A DNA stretch of 64,000 bases from a bacterium (GTDB lineage: Bacteria > Verrucomicrobiota > Kiritimatiellia > CAIKKV01 > CAITUY01): NCBI GenBank assembly GCA_037128595.1, contig JBAXWB010000026.1:1-64000 (forward strand), in the 5' to 3' direction. The position numbers and the translations under genes are program-made. The notes under the pieces are model-generated. The model was not told where the DNA came from, did not search any database, and saw only the letters and a list, made by a program, of their open reading frames with translations. Within the stretch, counting starts at the first letter, position 1. The number at the start of each line of letters is the position of its first letter. Positions 48,298-57,792 of this stretch are shown in pieces.

Positions 48298-49823
48298 TGC
48301 GTTATGCCTTTATTTCTGACATCCATGCCAACCTGCCGGCGTGGCGGGCCGTTCATCGCGATATCCGCAGCAACAAAATTGATTATATCCTGTGCCTCGG
48401 CGACCTCATCGGCTATGGCCCCTCTCCCGTCGAAGTGCTCAATGAGGCACACGCGCACATCGACGCTTTCGTGCTGGGGAATCATGACGCGGTGGTCAGT
48501 GGCAGAATGGATGACACGTCATTTAATCCCCATGCCCGGGATATGATCCGGTGGACGGCCGCCAGGCTCAACCGGAAGGCCTCTGCCTTTTTAGCCTCGT
48601 TTCCCCTAACCATCATCGGCAATGGATTCCAGTGTGCCCATGGCGAATTTTCCCGTCCAGCAAGTTTTGATTATGTGCTGAATCCGGAAGAGACGATCCC
48701 GTCCTGGCAGGCCGTCGACTCACCACTTCTGTTGGCGGGCCACACACACGAGCCGGCATTTTTCCTCCTCGGGCCAAGCGGTGTGCCTCGCCAGATTGCC
48801 CCTCAGGATTTCGAGATCGAGCCGGGCAAACGCTATTTCGTCAATGTCGGCTCAGTGGGCTGTTCGCGGGATGGTGACCCCCGGGCCAGTTACTGTATTT
48901 ACGACACGGCTGCCCGTGCGGTGTTCTGGCGGCGGGTGCCCTTTGATCTGGATAGTTTCCGGACGACCCTGATTCATTCAGGGCTTGAGCTGGACCGGTG
49001 CGCCTTGTTGAAGACCGATCCGCTGGTCCAGACACTTCCGTTGAGGGCCCGTTTGGACTTTACCCCGCCCACAGCCCCGGAAAAATTGGCACGCCCGACT
49101 GTCGCGATGCAGGACATTACAACCTTGCGACGATCCATCCGCCAGTGGCAAAGGCTGTTTTTGTCTGCTGCCGTCATTATGGTGCTTTTAATCCTTGCCG
49201 CGATCCGGGTCTGGTTCGAGCAAAGAGACTATCGCGCCACTATAGGAGTCTCACCTACCCCACTGGCCGCAACCCATGTTCAGGTAAAAACCAATTTGCT
49301 TATTAACCCGCAATCCCCCGTCCCGCCCGGTCGAGCCATTCCCGGATGGCAAATCCAACTTGGAGATTACCGGCTTCAGAAGGCGTCGGTTCTTGCCCTC
49401 AAAAAAGAGGGCATTTGTATCCAGCTTGAATCCGGAGCAGCTGAGGCCGGGGTTACCCTTACGGCCCCGCTCATTCACGTCCAACCTGGCCAGAGTTGGA
49501 GTATGAGTGGATTATTCGGAAAAGGAGTTTCGTTTGCCGGAACTACTGTCATGGCCGTGACGCTCATACGGCGGGGCAATCAGGGATCAATCACAAATCA
49601 AAATTTTGCCGTAAAGGAGCCGCTTCTGGCACGGTCAGATGGGTGGATGAAAGTGCGGCAGTCATTCACGATTCCCGCAGGGGGAGAGACGATTCAGGTG
49701 CAGATCCGGGGGGCATTTCGCGGAACCCTCCGGACCAGAAGCCTGTCCCTGGAGCTCAATCATTATCCGGATCATGAACGTAGTTCGCTTCAGCCTTCGT
49801 ATCCAGATAGCCCTGCAAAATGA
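48297..49823 (+). CDS. Membrane-anchored metallophosphoesterase with outer beta domain, paralogue 2
   Basis: A 508-aa paralogue of the preceding gene, alike over its whole length except for the tail. The phosphoesterase motifs are intact (DIHANL, GDLIGYGP, GNHDA, HGEFS, GHTHE). One helix (about 284-303, LFLSAAVIMVLLILAAIRV) and an outer beta-rich domain follow (IHVQPGQSWSMSGLFGKG parallels the same place in paralogue 1). The Ala/Pro tail is missing. The two outer domains differ more than the enzymes, as expected if they sense different ligands. The 3' end overlaps the convergent ruvX by 68 nt. Confidence 0.85.
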   Translation: MRYAFISDIHANLPAWRAVHRDIRSNKIDYILCLGDLIGYGPSPVEVLNEAHAHIDAFVLGNHDAVVSGRMDDTSFNPHARDMIRWTAARLNRKASAFLASFPLTIIGNGFQCAHGEFSRPASFDYVLNPEETIPSWQAVDSPLLLAGHTHEPAFFLLGPSGVPRQIAPQDFEIEPGKRYFVNVGSVGCSRDGDPRASYCIYDTAARAVFWRRVPFDLDSFRTTLIHSGLELDRCALLKTDPLVQTLPLRARLDFTPPTAPEKLARPTVAMQDITTLRRSIRQWQRLFLSAAVIMVLLILAAIRVWFEQRDYRATIGVSPTPLAATHVQVKTNLLINPQSPVPPGRAIPGWQIQLGDYRLQKASVLALKKEGICIQLESGAAEAGVTLTAPLIHVQPGQSWSMSGLFGKGVSFAGTTVMAVTLIRRGNQGSITNQNFAVKEPLLARSDGWMKVRQSFTIPAGGETIQVQIRGAFRGTLRTRSLSLELNHYPDHERSSLQPSYPDSPAK

Positions 49824-50205
49824 CTTGTGCAGCCAGTTTATCGCGAACCTCTTTGCGCCGCTCGCGCGAGACATCCGCCTCCAGAAGCATCCGCTCCACC
49901 AGGCTGGTGCTTAAGCGCTCATCCGTTGTATCGACCGGTAAACCGCTCGCCGTTCTCAAGAGTTCGACAAATTTTCCGGCTTCCAGCGCCATCGCGCCAT
50001 TGGTGCCATCCATGTTGATCGGAATGCCCACCACGATTTTAACCACCCCGCGGTCACGGGCAATCCGGCACACGGCGGCGATCGCCTCCTCGACGGAGCG
50101 AATGGTTTCGACGGATAGTGGCGTCGCCAGCATGGCCATGGGGTCACTGATCGCAATGCCTACGCGTCGGGTTCCGTAATCCACACCAAGGACCCGGCCC
50201 ATCAT
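49756..50205 (-). CDS. ruvX: YqgF/RuvX-type pre-16S rRNA nuclease
   Basis: A 149-aa RNase H-fold nuclease that in E. coli helps mature 16S rRNA 5' ends; the family is also called a putative Holliday junction resolvase. LGVDYGTRRVGIAISDP opens the protein (first catalytic Asp), and VVGIPINMDGTNG and TTDERLSTSLVER follow, supplying the remaining acidic residues. Length is usual. The start shares an ATGA with the coaX stop. It is the last gene in the long minus-strand series that starts with gapA, and its end overlaps the convergent phosphoesterase. Confidence 0.93.
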   Translation of the reverse strand: MMGRVLGVDYGTRRVGIAISDPMAMLATPLSVETIRSVEEAIAAVCRIARDRGVVKIVVGIPINMDGTNGAMALEAGKFVELLRTASGLPVDTTDERLSTSLVERMLLEADVSRERRKEVRDKLAAQVILQGYLDTKAEANYVHDPDND

Positions 50206-50963
50206 GAGCGGTTTAACTCCCTGAGCAATACCAGTCCGTTCAACGTCAGATCCGGCACAATATCAACAGGGGTATCGAGGCCTTTCAGGGCCAACCCGGC
50301 ATATCCACCTGTCGCACAGAACTGCACTTTCCGCTCTTTCATCCCGGCCTTCACATGGTTGAGGATCTCCCGGACCATGCCCCGGTAGCCAACCACTACA
50401 CCGATTCGCATGGCCTCACTCGTGGAGCGTCCGATATTTTTAAACCGGCCATCCAGCCCGATCTCGGGCAGCAAGGCCGTCCGTTCGGCCAGATAATCCG
50501 TCATCAAGGGGAGCCCGGGCGCAATCACGCCCCCCACATACCGGCCATCACCCGTGACGATATCAAAGGTCAGGGCCGTTCCGAAGTCGGCCACAATGAC
50601 GGCAGACCCATAGAGATCCCAGGCGGCCGCGGTATCAGCCAGCCGATCGGCCCCGATGGTTTCAGGTTGGGGATAATCCACCTTGATATTCAAATTAATA
50701 CTATGCCCGACCAGTAAAGGGGCTTTCCCGCACAGTTTCTGGAGCACCTGCGCCCAGAGCGGGTTGAGACCGGGGACCACCGAACACAAGACCGCATCCC
50801 GGACCGTCCGGCCAGTGGCCAATTTGCGCAGGAGCAGCATGATTTTACGCTCTTCACGCCCCTCGCGGGTCGACATTCGGCACTGACGGATGATCCGCCG
50901 GCCGCGGGCCAGCCCGATATGGGTGCTGGTATTTCCAATATCAATAACGAAAAAATATTCCAT
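50202..50963 (-). CDS. coaX: Type III pantothenate kinase
   Basis: Catalyses the first step of coenzyme A synthesis, ATP-dependent phosphorylation of pantothenate. The 253-aa protein has the ASKHA start FVIDIGNTSTHIGL, CSVVPGLNPLW, TIGADRLADTAAAWDLYG with the catalytic Asp, and VADFGTALTFDIV. GGVIAPGLPLM and FCATGGYAGLAL complete the fold. The ATG at 50963 (MEYFFVID) is preferred; a nearby ATG at 50978 is possible. It lies 20 nt after nadC and overlaps ruvX. The pairing nadC-coaX groups two cofactor routes. Confidence 0.93.
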   Translation of the reverse strand: MEYFFVIDIGNTSTHIGLARGRRIIRQCRMSTREGREERKIMLLLRKLATGRTVRDAVLCSVVPGLNPLWAQVLQKLCGKAPLLVGHSINLNIKVDYPQPETIGADRLADTAAAWDLYGSAVIVADFGTALTFDIVTGDGRYVGGVIAPGLPLMTDYLAERTALLPEIGLDGRFKNIGRSTSEAMRIGVVVGYRGMVREILNHVKAGMKERKVQFCATGGYAGLALKGLDTPVDIVPDLTLNGLVLLRELNRS

Positions 50964-50983
50964 AGGACTCAACCCCATAGCAA

Positions 50984-51838
50984 CTAATCAAGTTCAAGTG
51001 ATAAATCGGCGGCAGGCGCGGAATGGGTCAGGCCGCCAATAGAAATGGCATCCACGCCCGTGGCCGCAATGGCCGCAACGGTGGCCAGGGAAACTCCACC
51101 CGAGGCTTCCAGCTTGCATCGTTTCGCGCAAATCGCGACACAGGCCTTCATCCGGTCCGGGGCCATGTTATCCAGCATGATCCATTCGGGAGAGGCCCGC
51201 AATGCGTCACGCAACTCCTCTTCGGACTCCACTTCCACCTCAACGGGAATACCGGGGAATTTAGCCCGCGCCGCCGCGACCGCCCCCTGCAGATTGGTGA
51301 TGCCGGCCTCCTGCCAGAGACGGCGATGGTTGTCCTTGATCAGCACCATATCGTACAACCCCATCCGGTGATTCGTCCCCCCGCCGCAGGTCACGGCATA
51401 TTTTTCCAGAACGCGCAACGTGGGCGTCGTCTTGCGGGTGTCCAGAATCCGGGTTCCGAATGGGTTAACAAGATCTACAAATTCCCGGGTGCGCGAGGCG
51501 ATGCCCGTCATCCGCTGCATGAAGTTGAGCGCCGTCCGTTCCCCTGTAAGAATACCGCGAATGGGGCCCTCAATGGTCATTAAGGCCTGATCCGGCCTGA
51601 CGGCCATTCCGTCCGCGACCAGACAGCGGCACTGGAGGGCCGGGTCCACGCTGGCAAATACGGCCTGAGCCACCTCCCCTCCGGATACCACATAATTCCC
51701 GCGGGCTAGAATCACCGCCTTTCCCCGACTGCTTTCGGGCACGACGGACAGGGTGGTAACATCCCCGCTCCCGATATCTTCCAATAATGCGCGCTGGATC
51801 AGATCCTGTACCACAGGGTTTTCGGTAATGGAACTCAT
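50984..51838 (-). CDS. nadC: Nicotinate-nucleotide pyrophosphorylase (carboxylating)
   Basis: Makes nicotinate mononucleotide from quinolinate and PRPP in NAD synthesis. The 284-aa protein has ALLEDIGSGDVTTL, GERTALNFMQRMTGIASRT, DTRKTTPTLRVLEKYAVTCG, HRMGLYDMVLIKDNH and the barrel end EASGGVSLATVAAIAATGVD. The start at 51838 has GGAGG 5 nt upstream and overlaps the exporter ATPase stop by 4 nt (ATGA). An ATG at 51868 is rejected for this reason. Quinolinate synthase genes (nadA, nadB) are not in the window. Confidence 0.95.
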   Translation of the reverse strand: MSSITENPVVQDLIQRALLEDIGSGDVTTLSVVPESSRGKAVILARGNYVVSGGEVAQAVFASVDPALQCRCLVADGMAVRPDQALMTIEGPIRGILTGERTALNFMQRMTGIASRTREFVDLVNPFGTRILDTRKTTPTLRVLEKYAVTCGGGTNHRMGLYDMVLIKDNHRRLWQEAGITNLQGAVAAARAKFPGIPVEVEVESEEELRDALRASPEWIMLDNMAPDRMKACVAICAKRCKLEASGGVSLATVAAIAATGVDAISIGGLTHSAPAADLSLELD

Positions 51839-53019
51839 CCGATCCTCCACTCGCTGGGCATGTGACAAATCCCTTCAAAACTCTTGTCCGACTCCACCCC
51901 GATCGCAAAGGCATTGTCCATCCGGTGATAGTTCACCTTGTGGTCAGCGGAATGAACGGAAAACGATAAAAAGTAGGTGCCGCGGGCCAGATTCAGCTGC
52001 GGGATCCTCAACTCGACCTGTCCGGAACCGGACAGCCTGGGGATCGACACCGCCGCAATCTCGGTGTTGCTGCCATGAACCAGCCGCCCGGCCTCGTCGC
52101 TGATGCCAAACCCGAATATCGAAGGACCCACAGGCGTTTTTACCTCATACCCCAGCTGAACGGTCAGGGGATGGCCCCACTTGAATTTTGTGGTGGGAAG
52201 ACCGGTCTCGTCGGAAAAATTGGCACCGGTGATAATGACCTCACGGGTGCCCCATTCCCGACTGCGTTCCGCACTCGCCTGATTGCGCCAGAAGGTTTCA
52301 TACTGGCCCACGACTTTACCGGGATCGCCATGGCCCAATACGCGGCCATGGTCAAGAAACAGAATCTGATCGCTTACGGATTGAATGGTTCCCAGGTCAT
52401 GCGAGATGATCAGCATGGTCTTTTTCTGGTCACGGAATTCGGACATCCGCCGCAGACATTTGCGTTGAAAGGAGGCATCTCCGACCGCAAGTACTTCATC
52501 CACCAGCAGGATATCCGGATCTACCTCCACCGCCACCGCAAAGCCCAGCCGGACATACATGCCCGAAGAGTAATGCTTTACGGGTTGGTCGATAAACGTG
52601 CCGATATCCGCAAAGCTGACGATGGCGTCAAACCGTCGGATCATTTGTTCCCGGGTCAACCCCATGATGGCACCGGCCAGAAATACATTCTCCCGCCCGG
52701 TCAGATCGGGATGGAAGCCGGCGCCCAATTCCAGTAAGGAAGAAATCACACCGGTGGTCTTGATTTTGCCTTCAGTGGGCGTCATGGTTCCTGCCAGAAC
52801 CGACAGCAGTGTGCTTTTGCCCGCCCCATTGGCACCGATCAAGCCGAGCGTGGAGCCACGCTCAACGCTGAAACTGATATCCTTGAGCGCCCACAAGTCA
52901 CGCTCACTTCCAGGGGCATGGATCATATCCATGACCATGGATTTCAAGGTGCGGCCGCCGGAACTCCTCAACCGGAATCGCTTCCCTACTCCTTCAACCT
53001 GTATGGCAATATCACTCAT
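51835..53019 (-). CDS. Polysaccharide ABC exporter ATPase (Wzt-like)
   Basis: A 394-aa protein. Residues about 1-245 are the ABC ATPase: LIGANGAGKSTLLSVLAG (Walker A), HYSSGMYVRLGFAVA (signature), ILLVDEVLAVGD (Walker B). The C-terminal 145 residues form a beta-sandwich like that of E. coli O9a Wzt, which reads the end of the O-antigen chain. The domain is thus expected to recognise a capped polysaccharide. It pairs with the permease just upstream. The start at 53019 lies 2 nt after the permease stop, with no strong ribosome site. Teichoic-acid TagH-type export is an alternative but unlikely in a Gram-negative. Confidence 0.88.
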   Translation of the reverse strand: MSDIAIQVEGVGKRFRLRSSGGRTLKSMVMDMIHAPGSERDLWALKDISFSVERGSTLGLIGANGAGKSTLLSVLAGTMTPTEGKIKTTGVISSLLELGAGFHPDLTGRENVFLAGAIMGLTREQMIRRFDAIVSFADIGTFIDQPVKHYSSGMYVRLGFAVAVEVDPDILLVDEVLAVGDASFQRKCLRRMSEFRDQKKTMLIISHDLGTIQSVSDQILFLDHGRVLGHGDPGKVVGQYETFWRNQASAERSREWGTREVIITGANFSDETGLPTTKFKWGHPLTVQLGYEVKTPVGPSIFGFGISDEAGRLVHGSNTEIAAVSIPRLSGSGQVELRIPQLNLARGTYFLSFSVHSADHKVNYHRMDNAFAIGVESDKSFEGICHMPSEWRIG

Positions 53020-53020
53020 G

Positions 53021-53806
53021 TTACAGTTCGTCCGCAAATCCGGGTTGAAGTTTCTGAAAGACCAGAATGCCGGCTATGAAAACTACGACGGTCATGCCCG
53101 CCGAAAGGGCGATCAGGGAGATGTCCGGCAGAGGACGTCCCAGCAAGGCGGTCCGGTAAAGCGCCAGAATTCCGGCCATGGGATTCAAAAAGTACAATTG
53201 GCCCAGTATGGGATGTTTCTCGATAATGGTGGCAATCATCGAGATGTCATAGACCACCGGTGTCAGAAAAAACCACGCCATGGTGAAAATCCCAGTCAGA
53301 TGCTGGACATCCCGGAAGAACACATTCAAGGCACTCAGCGCCAGGCTCACCCCCGTACACAATGCCAGATGAACCACCAATGCCAGAGGAAGCCACAGGA
53401 TCCCCCCGAAGTGTGGGCCAACCCAGATCAAATAGACCAGCATCACCCCCAGTGAAAGCAGGAAGTTCACGAAATTGGCCAGGACAATGGAAAGAGGCAA
53501 TAAGACCCGGGGAAAACAGGCTTTTTTGACCAGATTCGCATTACCGATAATGGCGAATGAGGAATCCCCGAGGCACATGGCGAGGTACTGCCAGACAAAA
53601 ATGCCTGATACCAGCACGGTCATGGGCATATTGAATTTCATGATGATGTTCATGAAAACGCCGTAGATGGCAATCAGGAAAACCGGGCCCAACAGGGTCC
53701 AAAGGAATCCGAGGGCCGATTCCTTATAGCGGATCTTGACGTTCCGGACCACCAGCATGGATAGCAGTTCACGGCGCGCAAATATATCTTTAACCAATGA
53801 AATCAT
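53021..53806 (-). CDS. Polysaccharide ABC-2 permease (Wzm-like)
   Basis: A 261-aa inner-membrane permease with six predicted spans. The N-terminal amphipathic KIRYKESALGFLWTLLGPVF is the family signature; FPRVLLPLSIVLANFVNFLL follows, then NVFFRDVQHLTGIFTMAWFF and YFLNPMAGILALYRTALLG. It exports undecaprenyl-diphosphate-linked O-antigen or capsule chains with the Wzt-like ATPase. No polymerase or glycosyltransferases adjoin, so the glycan locus must lie elsewhere. A 65-nt gap separates it from the hydrolase gene. Confidence 0.9.
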   Translation of the reverse strand: MISLVKDIFARRELLSMLVVRNVKIRYKESALGFLWTLLGPVFLIAIYGVFMNIIMKFNMPMTVLVSGIFVWQYLAMCLGDSSFAIIGNANLVKKACFPRVLLPLSIVLANFVNFLLSLGVMLVYLIWVGPHFGGILWLPLALVVHLALCTGVSLALSALNVFFRDVQHLTGIFTMAWFFLTPVVYDISMIATIIEKHPILGQLYFLNPMAGILALYRTALLGRPLPDISLIALSAGMTVVVFIAGILVFQKLQPGFADEL

Positions 53807-53871
53807 CGGGGCGGGATTGTATGCGGTGTCGCCACTGAAAACAACTCAGAATCCTGTCTTCAGGATGAGCC

Positions 53872-54579
53872 TCAGGGTTGGCGCGCCAACACTCCGGCAA
53901 AGAAATCGACCGTCTCCTCGCGCGACCGTCCGAGTTCATGCGCTTTATCGGCTTCAACGACAAGTTTCCAGGCCGCCCCCGCACAGTGATTCACGGCGAA
54001 AATGCCGCGAATACTGTGAATCCGGAACTCCTCATCCTTGCCCCCGATGAAGAAAATTCCAGGCACGGCGCGTGTGGCCGGGGGCGCCAGATGAGTGAAG
54101 TAAAAGCCACCCTTATTGACGACGAATGCCAATACCCGCCCGGGCTTCCAGCAGGCAAACTCGTAATTGAATTGCCCCCCGGCAGACATCCCCCAGAGCA
54201 GGAGGGGTGCAGCCCCCGCTTCAGGATGACCGGCTGCCTTCGCCAGACCTTCAACGGCATCCAGCAGTGCCTGGCCACTTCCATTTCCCGCAAGGGCGTA
54301 CTCCTCAATCGCCATGTTTTCATGCGGATGATCCTTGAACCAGCACCCGACCAGCGCAAGGTCGTGGCCCCGGGCAAATTCCTGCCAAAAGGGATCGGCT
54401 ACATCGGGTCGTCCGTCCCCATTGCTTCCCGGAACCAGAACCAGAACCCCCTTCAGCACCTGGCTCGATGAGGGGTGCCACCAGCGAAACATGGCGACCG
54501 CGAAATTGATGCCGGCAGATATCTCAAGGTCTAAAGTGGTTGGATCCATAGTCACATGCTCCCGCGTTGTTTGCGTCAT
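53872..54579 (-). CDS. Alpha/beta-hydrolase fold protein (esterase-like)
   Basis: A 235-aa predicted cytoplasmic hydrolase. The core has strand VLKGVLVLVPGSNGDGR, nucleophile elbow LLLWGMSAGGQFNYEF with Ser132, strand-helix pattern FVVNKGGFYF and IFFIGGKDEEFR (an acidic residue near 195), and a late His in ADKAHELG. These fit a Ser-Asp-His triad. Poly(3-hydroxybutyrate)-type esterases and dienelactone hydrolases share this pattern. The start overlaps the previous stop by one base (TGATG). The gene likely belongs with the acylating aldehyde dehydrogenase; substrate unknown. Confidence 0.75.
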   Translation of the reverse strand: MTQTTREHVTMDPTTLDLEISAGINFAVAMFRWWHPSSSQVLKGVLVLVPGSNGDGRPDVADPFWQEFARGHDLALVGCWFKDHPHENMAIEEYALAGNGSGQALLDAVEGLAKAAGHPEAGAAPLLLWGMSAGGQFNYEFACWKPGRVLAFVVNKGGFYFTHLAPPATRAVPGIFFIGGKDEEFRIHSIRGIFAVNHCAGAAWKLVVEADKAHELGRSREETVDFFAGVLARQP

Positions 54580-55967
54580 CAACTTTTTCCCAGCATGGCC
54601 CAACAGCTCTTGAAGATTTCATTTTCATCGGGGATGACCGCGGGAATCGGTTTTGATACCCAGGTGTTATTGAGGAAATGCTTCCACACAATATTATCAC
54701 TGGTGATATTGCCACCCCAGGTTCCGCACCCCAGGGTCATGGTGAAGGGCATCCCGTTGTCATAGTTGCCGCTATTGGCATAACACTGCGGCTGATTGAC
54801 CATCATCCGGCTCACATGACACTTGGTGGCGAGTTCCATGATATGGGCTTGATTCAGACTGTGAATGCCGCAGGAATGGCCATAGCCGCAGGCCCGGGTC
54901 AAACGTTCCACATAGTCCACCGCCTCCGCAAAAGCATCGTAGCGCCAGAGCGTCACCACGGGGGATAGCTTCTCTCCCGCAAACAAGTCTTTAACCAGCG
55001 GTTCCTCGCCTACCACCATCAAAAAACGGGTGGAGTCCGGTACCTGCAGGGACGCCATTTGTGCGATCGTGCGGGCCGGTCTGGCCACAATCAGGGAATT
55101 CAATTTATGGGAATCAGGCCAGAGGGTCGCCTGCAAACGGACCTTGTCTTCAGCCGTACAAAGGTATCCGCCTTCCGCCTGCAACGCCTTGATCAACTCA
55201 TTCCAGATGCTCTTCTGGATAATCAGGGAATTCTCACTCGAACAGGAGGTGGCGTTATCAAACGTCTTGCTGAGGAATACCTTTCTGGCCACATCCGGAA
55301 TCACAGCGGTCTCATCCACCACCACGCAGGCATTCCCCGCCCCTACTCCATACGCCGGGGTTCCGCTTGAATAGGCGGCCTTGACAATCGCATCCGCCCC
55401 TGTAGCCACCACCAGATCCGCGGCTGACATCAACTCCCGCACGGCTTCCCGCGACGGCTCAGGCAGCCCCTGTACCAGATCGACGGGCGCCCCTGCCTTA
55501 CGAAGGCCTTTTCGCATCAGTTCCACGACCAGACCGGTCGTCTCGCGGGCCCGGGGATGAGCCCCGAAAATGACCGCATTGCGGGTCTTCAGGATCGCCA
55601 GCCCGTTTCCGGCCGGGGTGGACGTCGGATTGGTTACAGGCATAATCGCAGCCACCACGCCAACCGGTTTGGCGATCTTAATTAGTCCGCGTGCCTCGTC
55701 AGTCTCAATCACGCCAACCGTCTGGACCCCATGCAGATCGCGCAACACACCAAGGGTCTTCTTGCGGTGTTTCAGCAACTTGTCCTCATAGACCCCCATG
55801 CCGGTCTCACGGATCGCCAATTCGGCGCATCGGATGGCGTTTTCCTCTTTATAGAGTTCCCACCCCACAGCGGCCACCATCAGATCGACCTGCTCCTGCG
55901 GCCAATACTCGATGATCTGTTGCGCCAGCCGGGCGCGCTCGACAAGCTCTTTGACTGAATCGCTCAT
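54579..55967 (-). CDS. CoA-acylating aldehyde dehydrogenase
   Basis: A 462-aa NAD-dependent aldehyde dehydrogenase of the acylating (AdhE N-domain, EutE/PduP, SauS) group. IKIAKPVGVVAAIMPVTNPT and STPAGNGLAILKTRNAVIFG are typical, with the catalytic Cys242 in FDNATSCSSENS, and GLPEPSREAVRELM. It would interconvert an aldehyde and its acyl-CoA. No alcohol dehydrogenase domain or microcompartment shell genes are next to it. A role in sulfoacetaldehyde, acetaldehyde or longer substrates cannot be told apart. Three bases separate it from the binding-protein gene, and it overlaps the hydrolase. Confidence 0.85.
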   Translation of the reverse strand: MSDSVKELVERARLAQQIIEYWPQEQVDLMVAAVGWELYKEENAIRCAELAIRETGMGVYEDKLLKHRKKTLGVLRDLHGVQTVGVIETDEARGLIKIAKPVGVVAAIMPVTNPTSTPAGNGLAILKTRNAVIFGAHPRARETTGLVVELMRKGLRKAGAPVDLVQGLPEPSREAVRELMSAADLVVATGADAIVKAAYSSGTPAYGVGAGNACVVVDETAVIPDVARKVFLSKTFDNATSCSSENSLIIQKSIWNELIKALQAEGGYLCTAEDKVRLQATLWPDSHKLNSLIVARPARTIAQMASLQVPDSTRFLMVVGEEPLVKDLFAGEKLSPVVTLWRYDAFAEAVDYVERLTRACGYGHSCGIHSLNQAHIMELATKCHVSRMMVNQPQCYANSGNYDNGMPFTMTLGCGTWGGNITSDNIVWKHFLNNTWVSKPIPAVIPDENEIFKSCWAMLGKS

Positions 55968-55970
55968 GCG

Positions 55971-57767
55971 TTACAAGTTACCATCTTTTCTTCCATCAAT
56001 CCGGTAATATTTATTGAGCCCGAGCGGGAAGTCATGGGGTTTGAAATTTTTCAACCAGGCGTGCTTGAGCGTCACCGTCAGTGAATGGTGTAAAAACAGC
56101 CAGGGACAATCCCCTTTTACGATCTTCTCCATGCGGGCATAGACTTTTCGTTTTTCGATTCCTTCAGGCAAGGTGCCTGATTTTTCATACAACCGGTCAT
56201 AATCCGGATTCACATAATTACAGCGGTTGGCACCCGGGGTGATATTCGGACCATAGAAAAGCTGTAAAAAGTTTTCCGGATCCGGGTAATCGGCCATCCA
56301 GCTCAGGTAGAAAATCTGCGCCCGCTTCTGCTCAAGTTTTTTCAAGAAAGAAGGCCAATTGTTGAAACTCGGCACCAATACAATCCCAATACGTTCCATG
56401 AAGGAGGCCAGCACTTCGACCATCTCCCGCGTCTCAGGTTCTCCGGACCCCAACTCCAATGTCAGCTCAAGCCGACGTCCGGTGCCCGGGTCCTTGCCGT
56501 CGGGATAACCCGCCTGGACCATCAATTGACGGGCCCGTTCGAGATCAAAGGGGAAAAGGCTTTCATTGGGGGCGGACACCCCCATGGCGGGCGGAATCGG
56601 TCCCATGGCGGGCGTCACCCGTCCATTCTGGAACTTGACCCACCGTTCCCGGTCGAATGCGGCCATCATCGCCTGGCGAAGGCATCGGTTGGTTCCCACC
56701 ACCGGATCCTCCATATTGAAGCCAAGATAGGCGGTATCCAAAGCCGGCGCAGAACTCATCTCAATCCCGCGCTCCGTCATCTCCCGGGTCAACTTCCGGT
56801 CCGACGTTACGACGGCATCCCAATTATCACGGGACAAGGCGGTCGCCTCCAGTTGTCCGGAAAGAAATAAAAGCCACTGGGTCGAGGGATCGGTAATGAC
56901 GTACTGCACCAGCCGGTCAATGAACGGTAGCGGTTTGCTGGCATCGGCCAAAAAACCATTGGCCACATCTGATCCCTCACCAGAAGCCGGATAACGCTCT
57001 TCGCGCCCCGTTTCCCGCCATTTCGGGTTTCGCTCAAATTCAAGGCGGTAATTATGAATGTGGGACTTCAGAATATATGGTCCGGTTCCCACGGGGTGCG
57101 AAACAAAATCCACCCCATAATACTCCACGGCTTCACGGGGAACCGCATACGCGAAATTCATGGTCAGAATCCACAACAAGGCCGGGAAAGGACGGATCAG
57201 ATGGATGCGTAGCGTGTAGGGATCCGGCGTTTCAAGGCCGGCTACAGGGGCATCATAATCCGTTGGGCCTTGTCCTGAACGGGTCCGGAACTCGTCCAAC
57301 CCGGTAATCCGGTCCCGAAAGGCCCAATAGCCGGGTGATCCGACCTTCAGGTCAGCGACGCGCTTGATGCCGTAGACAAAGTCCGTGGCGCAGAGTTCGC
57401 GTCCTTTGCCTTTCCCTGCAGGGGAATTGAAAAAACAGGGGTCATCCTGAAAATAGATTCCCTTGCGGATCTTGAAGGAATAAATGAGGCCATCCGGCGA
57501 AATGGTCGGCAAGGCTTCGGCCAGACAGGGTTCGACGCAGTAGGGCCGTTCCAGATAGGCATATTGAACCAGCCCCTCATACATCTTACTCATGGCCTGG
57601 ATGGACGGGAGATCCATCGCCTTGGCGGGATCAAATCCGGCAATCCGCTTGGTCTCGGCGTAGAATACCGATTCGCCACCCCACCCGCCGGTGACCAGAC
57701 TCAGCTGAATAAAAAGCAAAAGGATCCACCCTGGCCAAACCCAGAGAGGACCCTTTTCAGACATCAT
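55971..57767 (-). CDS. ABC transporter substrate-binding protein, family 5
   Basis: A 598-aa periplasmic binding protein of the oligopeptide/dipeptide/nickel type. A signal sequence (residues about 9-26, PGWILLLFIQLSLVTGG) with no lipobox Cys precedes the domain: AETKRIAGFDPAKAMDLPSI, GLIYSFKIRKGIYFQDDP, HPVGTGPYILKS, LGFNMEDP, DPENFLQLFYGPN. It probably serves the DppB/DppC-type permeases at 42-44 kb, but that is inference. The start at 57767 has GGAGGG 9 nt upstream; the open frame continues upstream into secG and is not real there. No ATPase is nearby. Confidence 0.9.
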   Translation of the reverse strand: MMSEKGPLWVWPGWILLLFIQLSLVTGGWGGESVFYAETKRIAGFDPAKAMDLPSIQAMSKMYEGLVQYAYLERPYCVEPCLAEALPTISPDGLIYSFKIRKGIYFQDDPCFFNSPAGKGKGRELCATDFVYGIKRVADLKVGSPGYWAFRDRITGLDEFRTRSGQGPTDYDAPVAGLETPDPYTLRIHLIRPFPALLWILTMNFAYAVPREAVEYYGVDFVSHPVGTGPYILKSHIHNYRLEFERNPKWRETGREERYPASGEGSDVANGFLADASKPLPFIDRLVQYVITDPSTQWLLFLSGQLEATALSRDNWDAVVTSDRKLTREMTERGIEMSSAPALDTAYLGFNMEDPVVGTNRCLRQAMMAAFDRERWVKFQNGRVTPAMGPIPPAMGVSAPNESLFPFDLERARQLMVQAGYPDGKDPGTGRRLELTLELGSGEPETREMVEVLASFMERIGIVLVPSFNNWPSFLKKLEQKRAQIFYLSWMADYPDPENFLQLFYGPNITPGANRCNYVNPDYDRLYEKSGTLPEGIEKRKVYARMEKIVKGDCPWLFLHHSLTVTLKHAWLKNFKPHDFPLGLNKYYRIDGRKDGNL

Positions 57768-57792
57768 CACAGTACACCCTCCAACACCCGCA

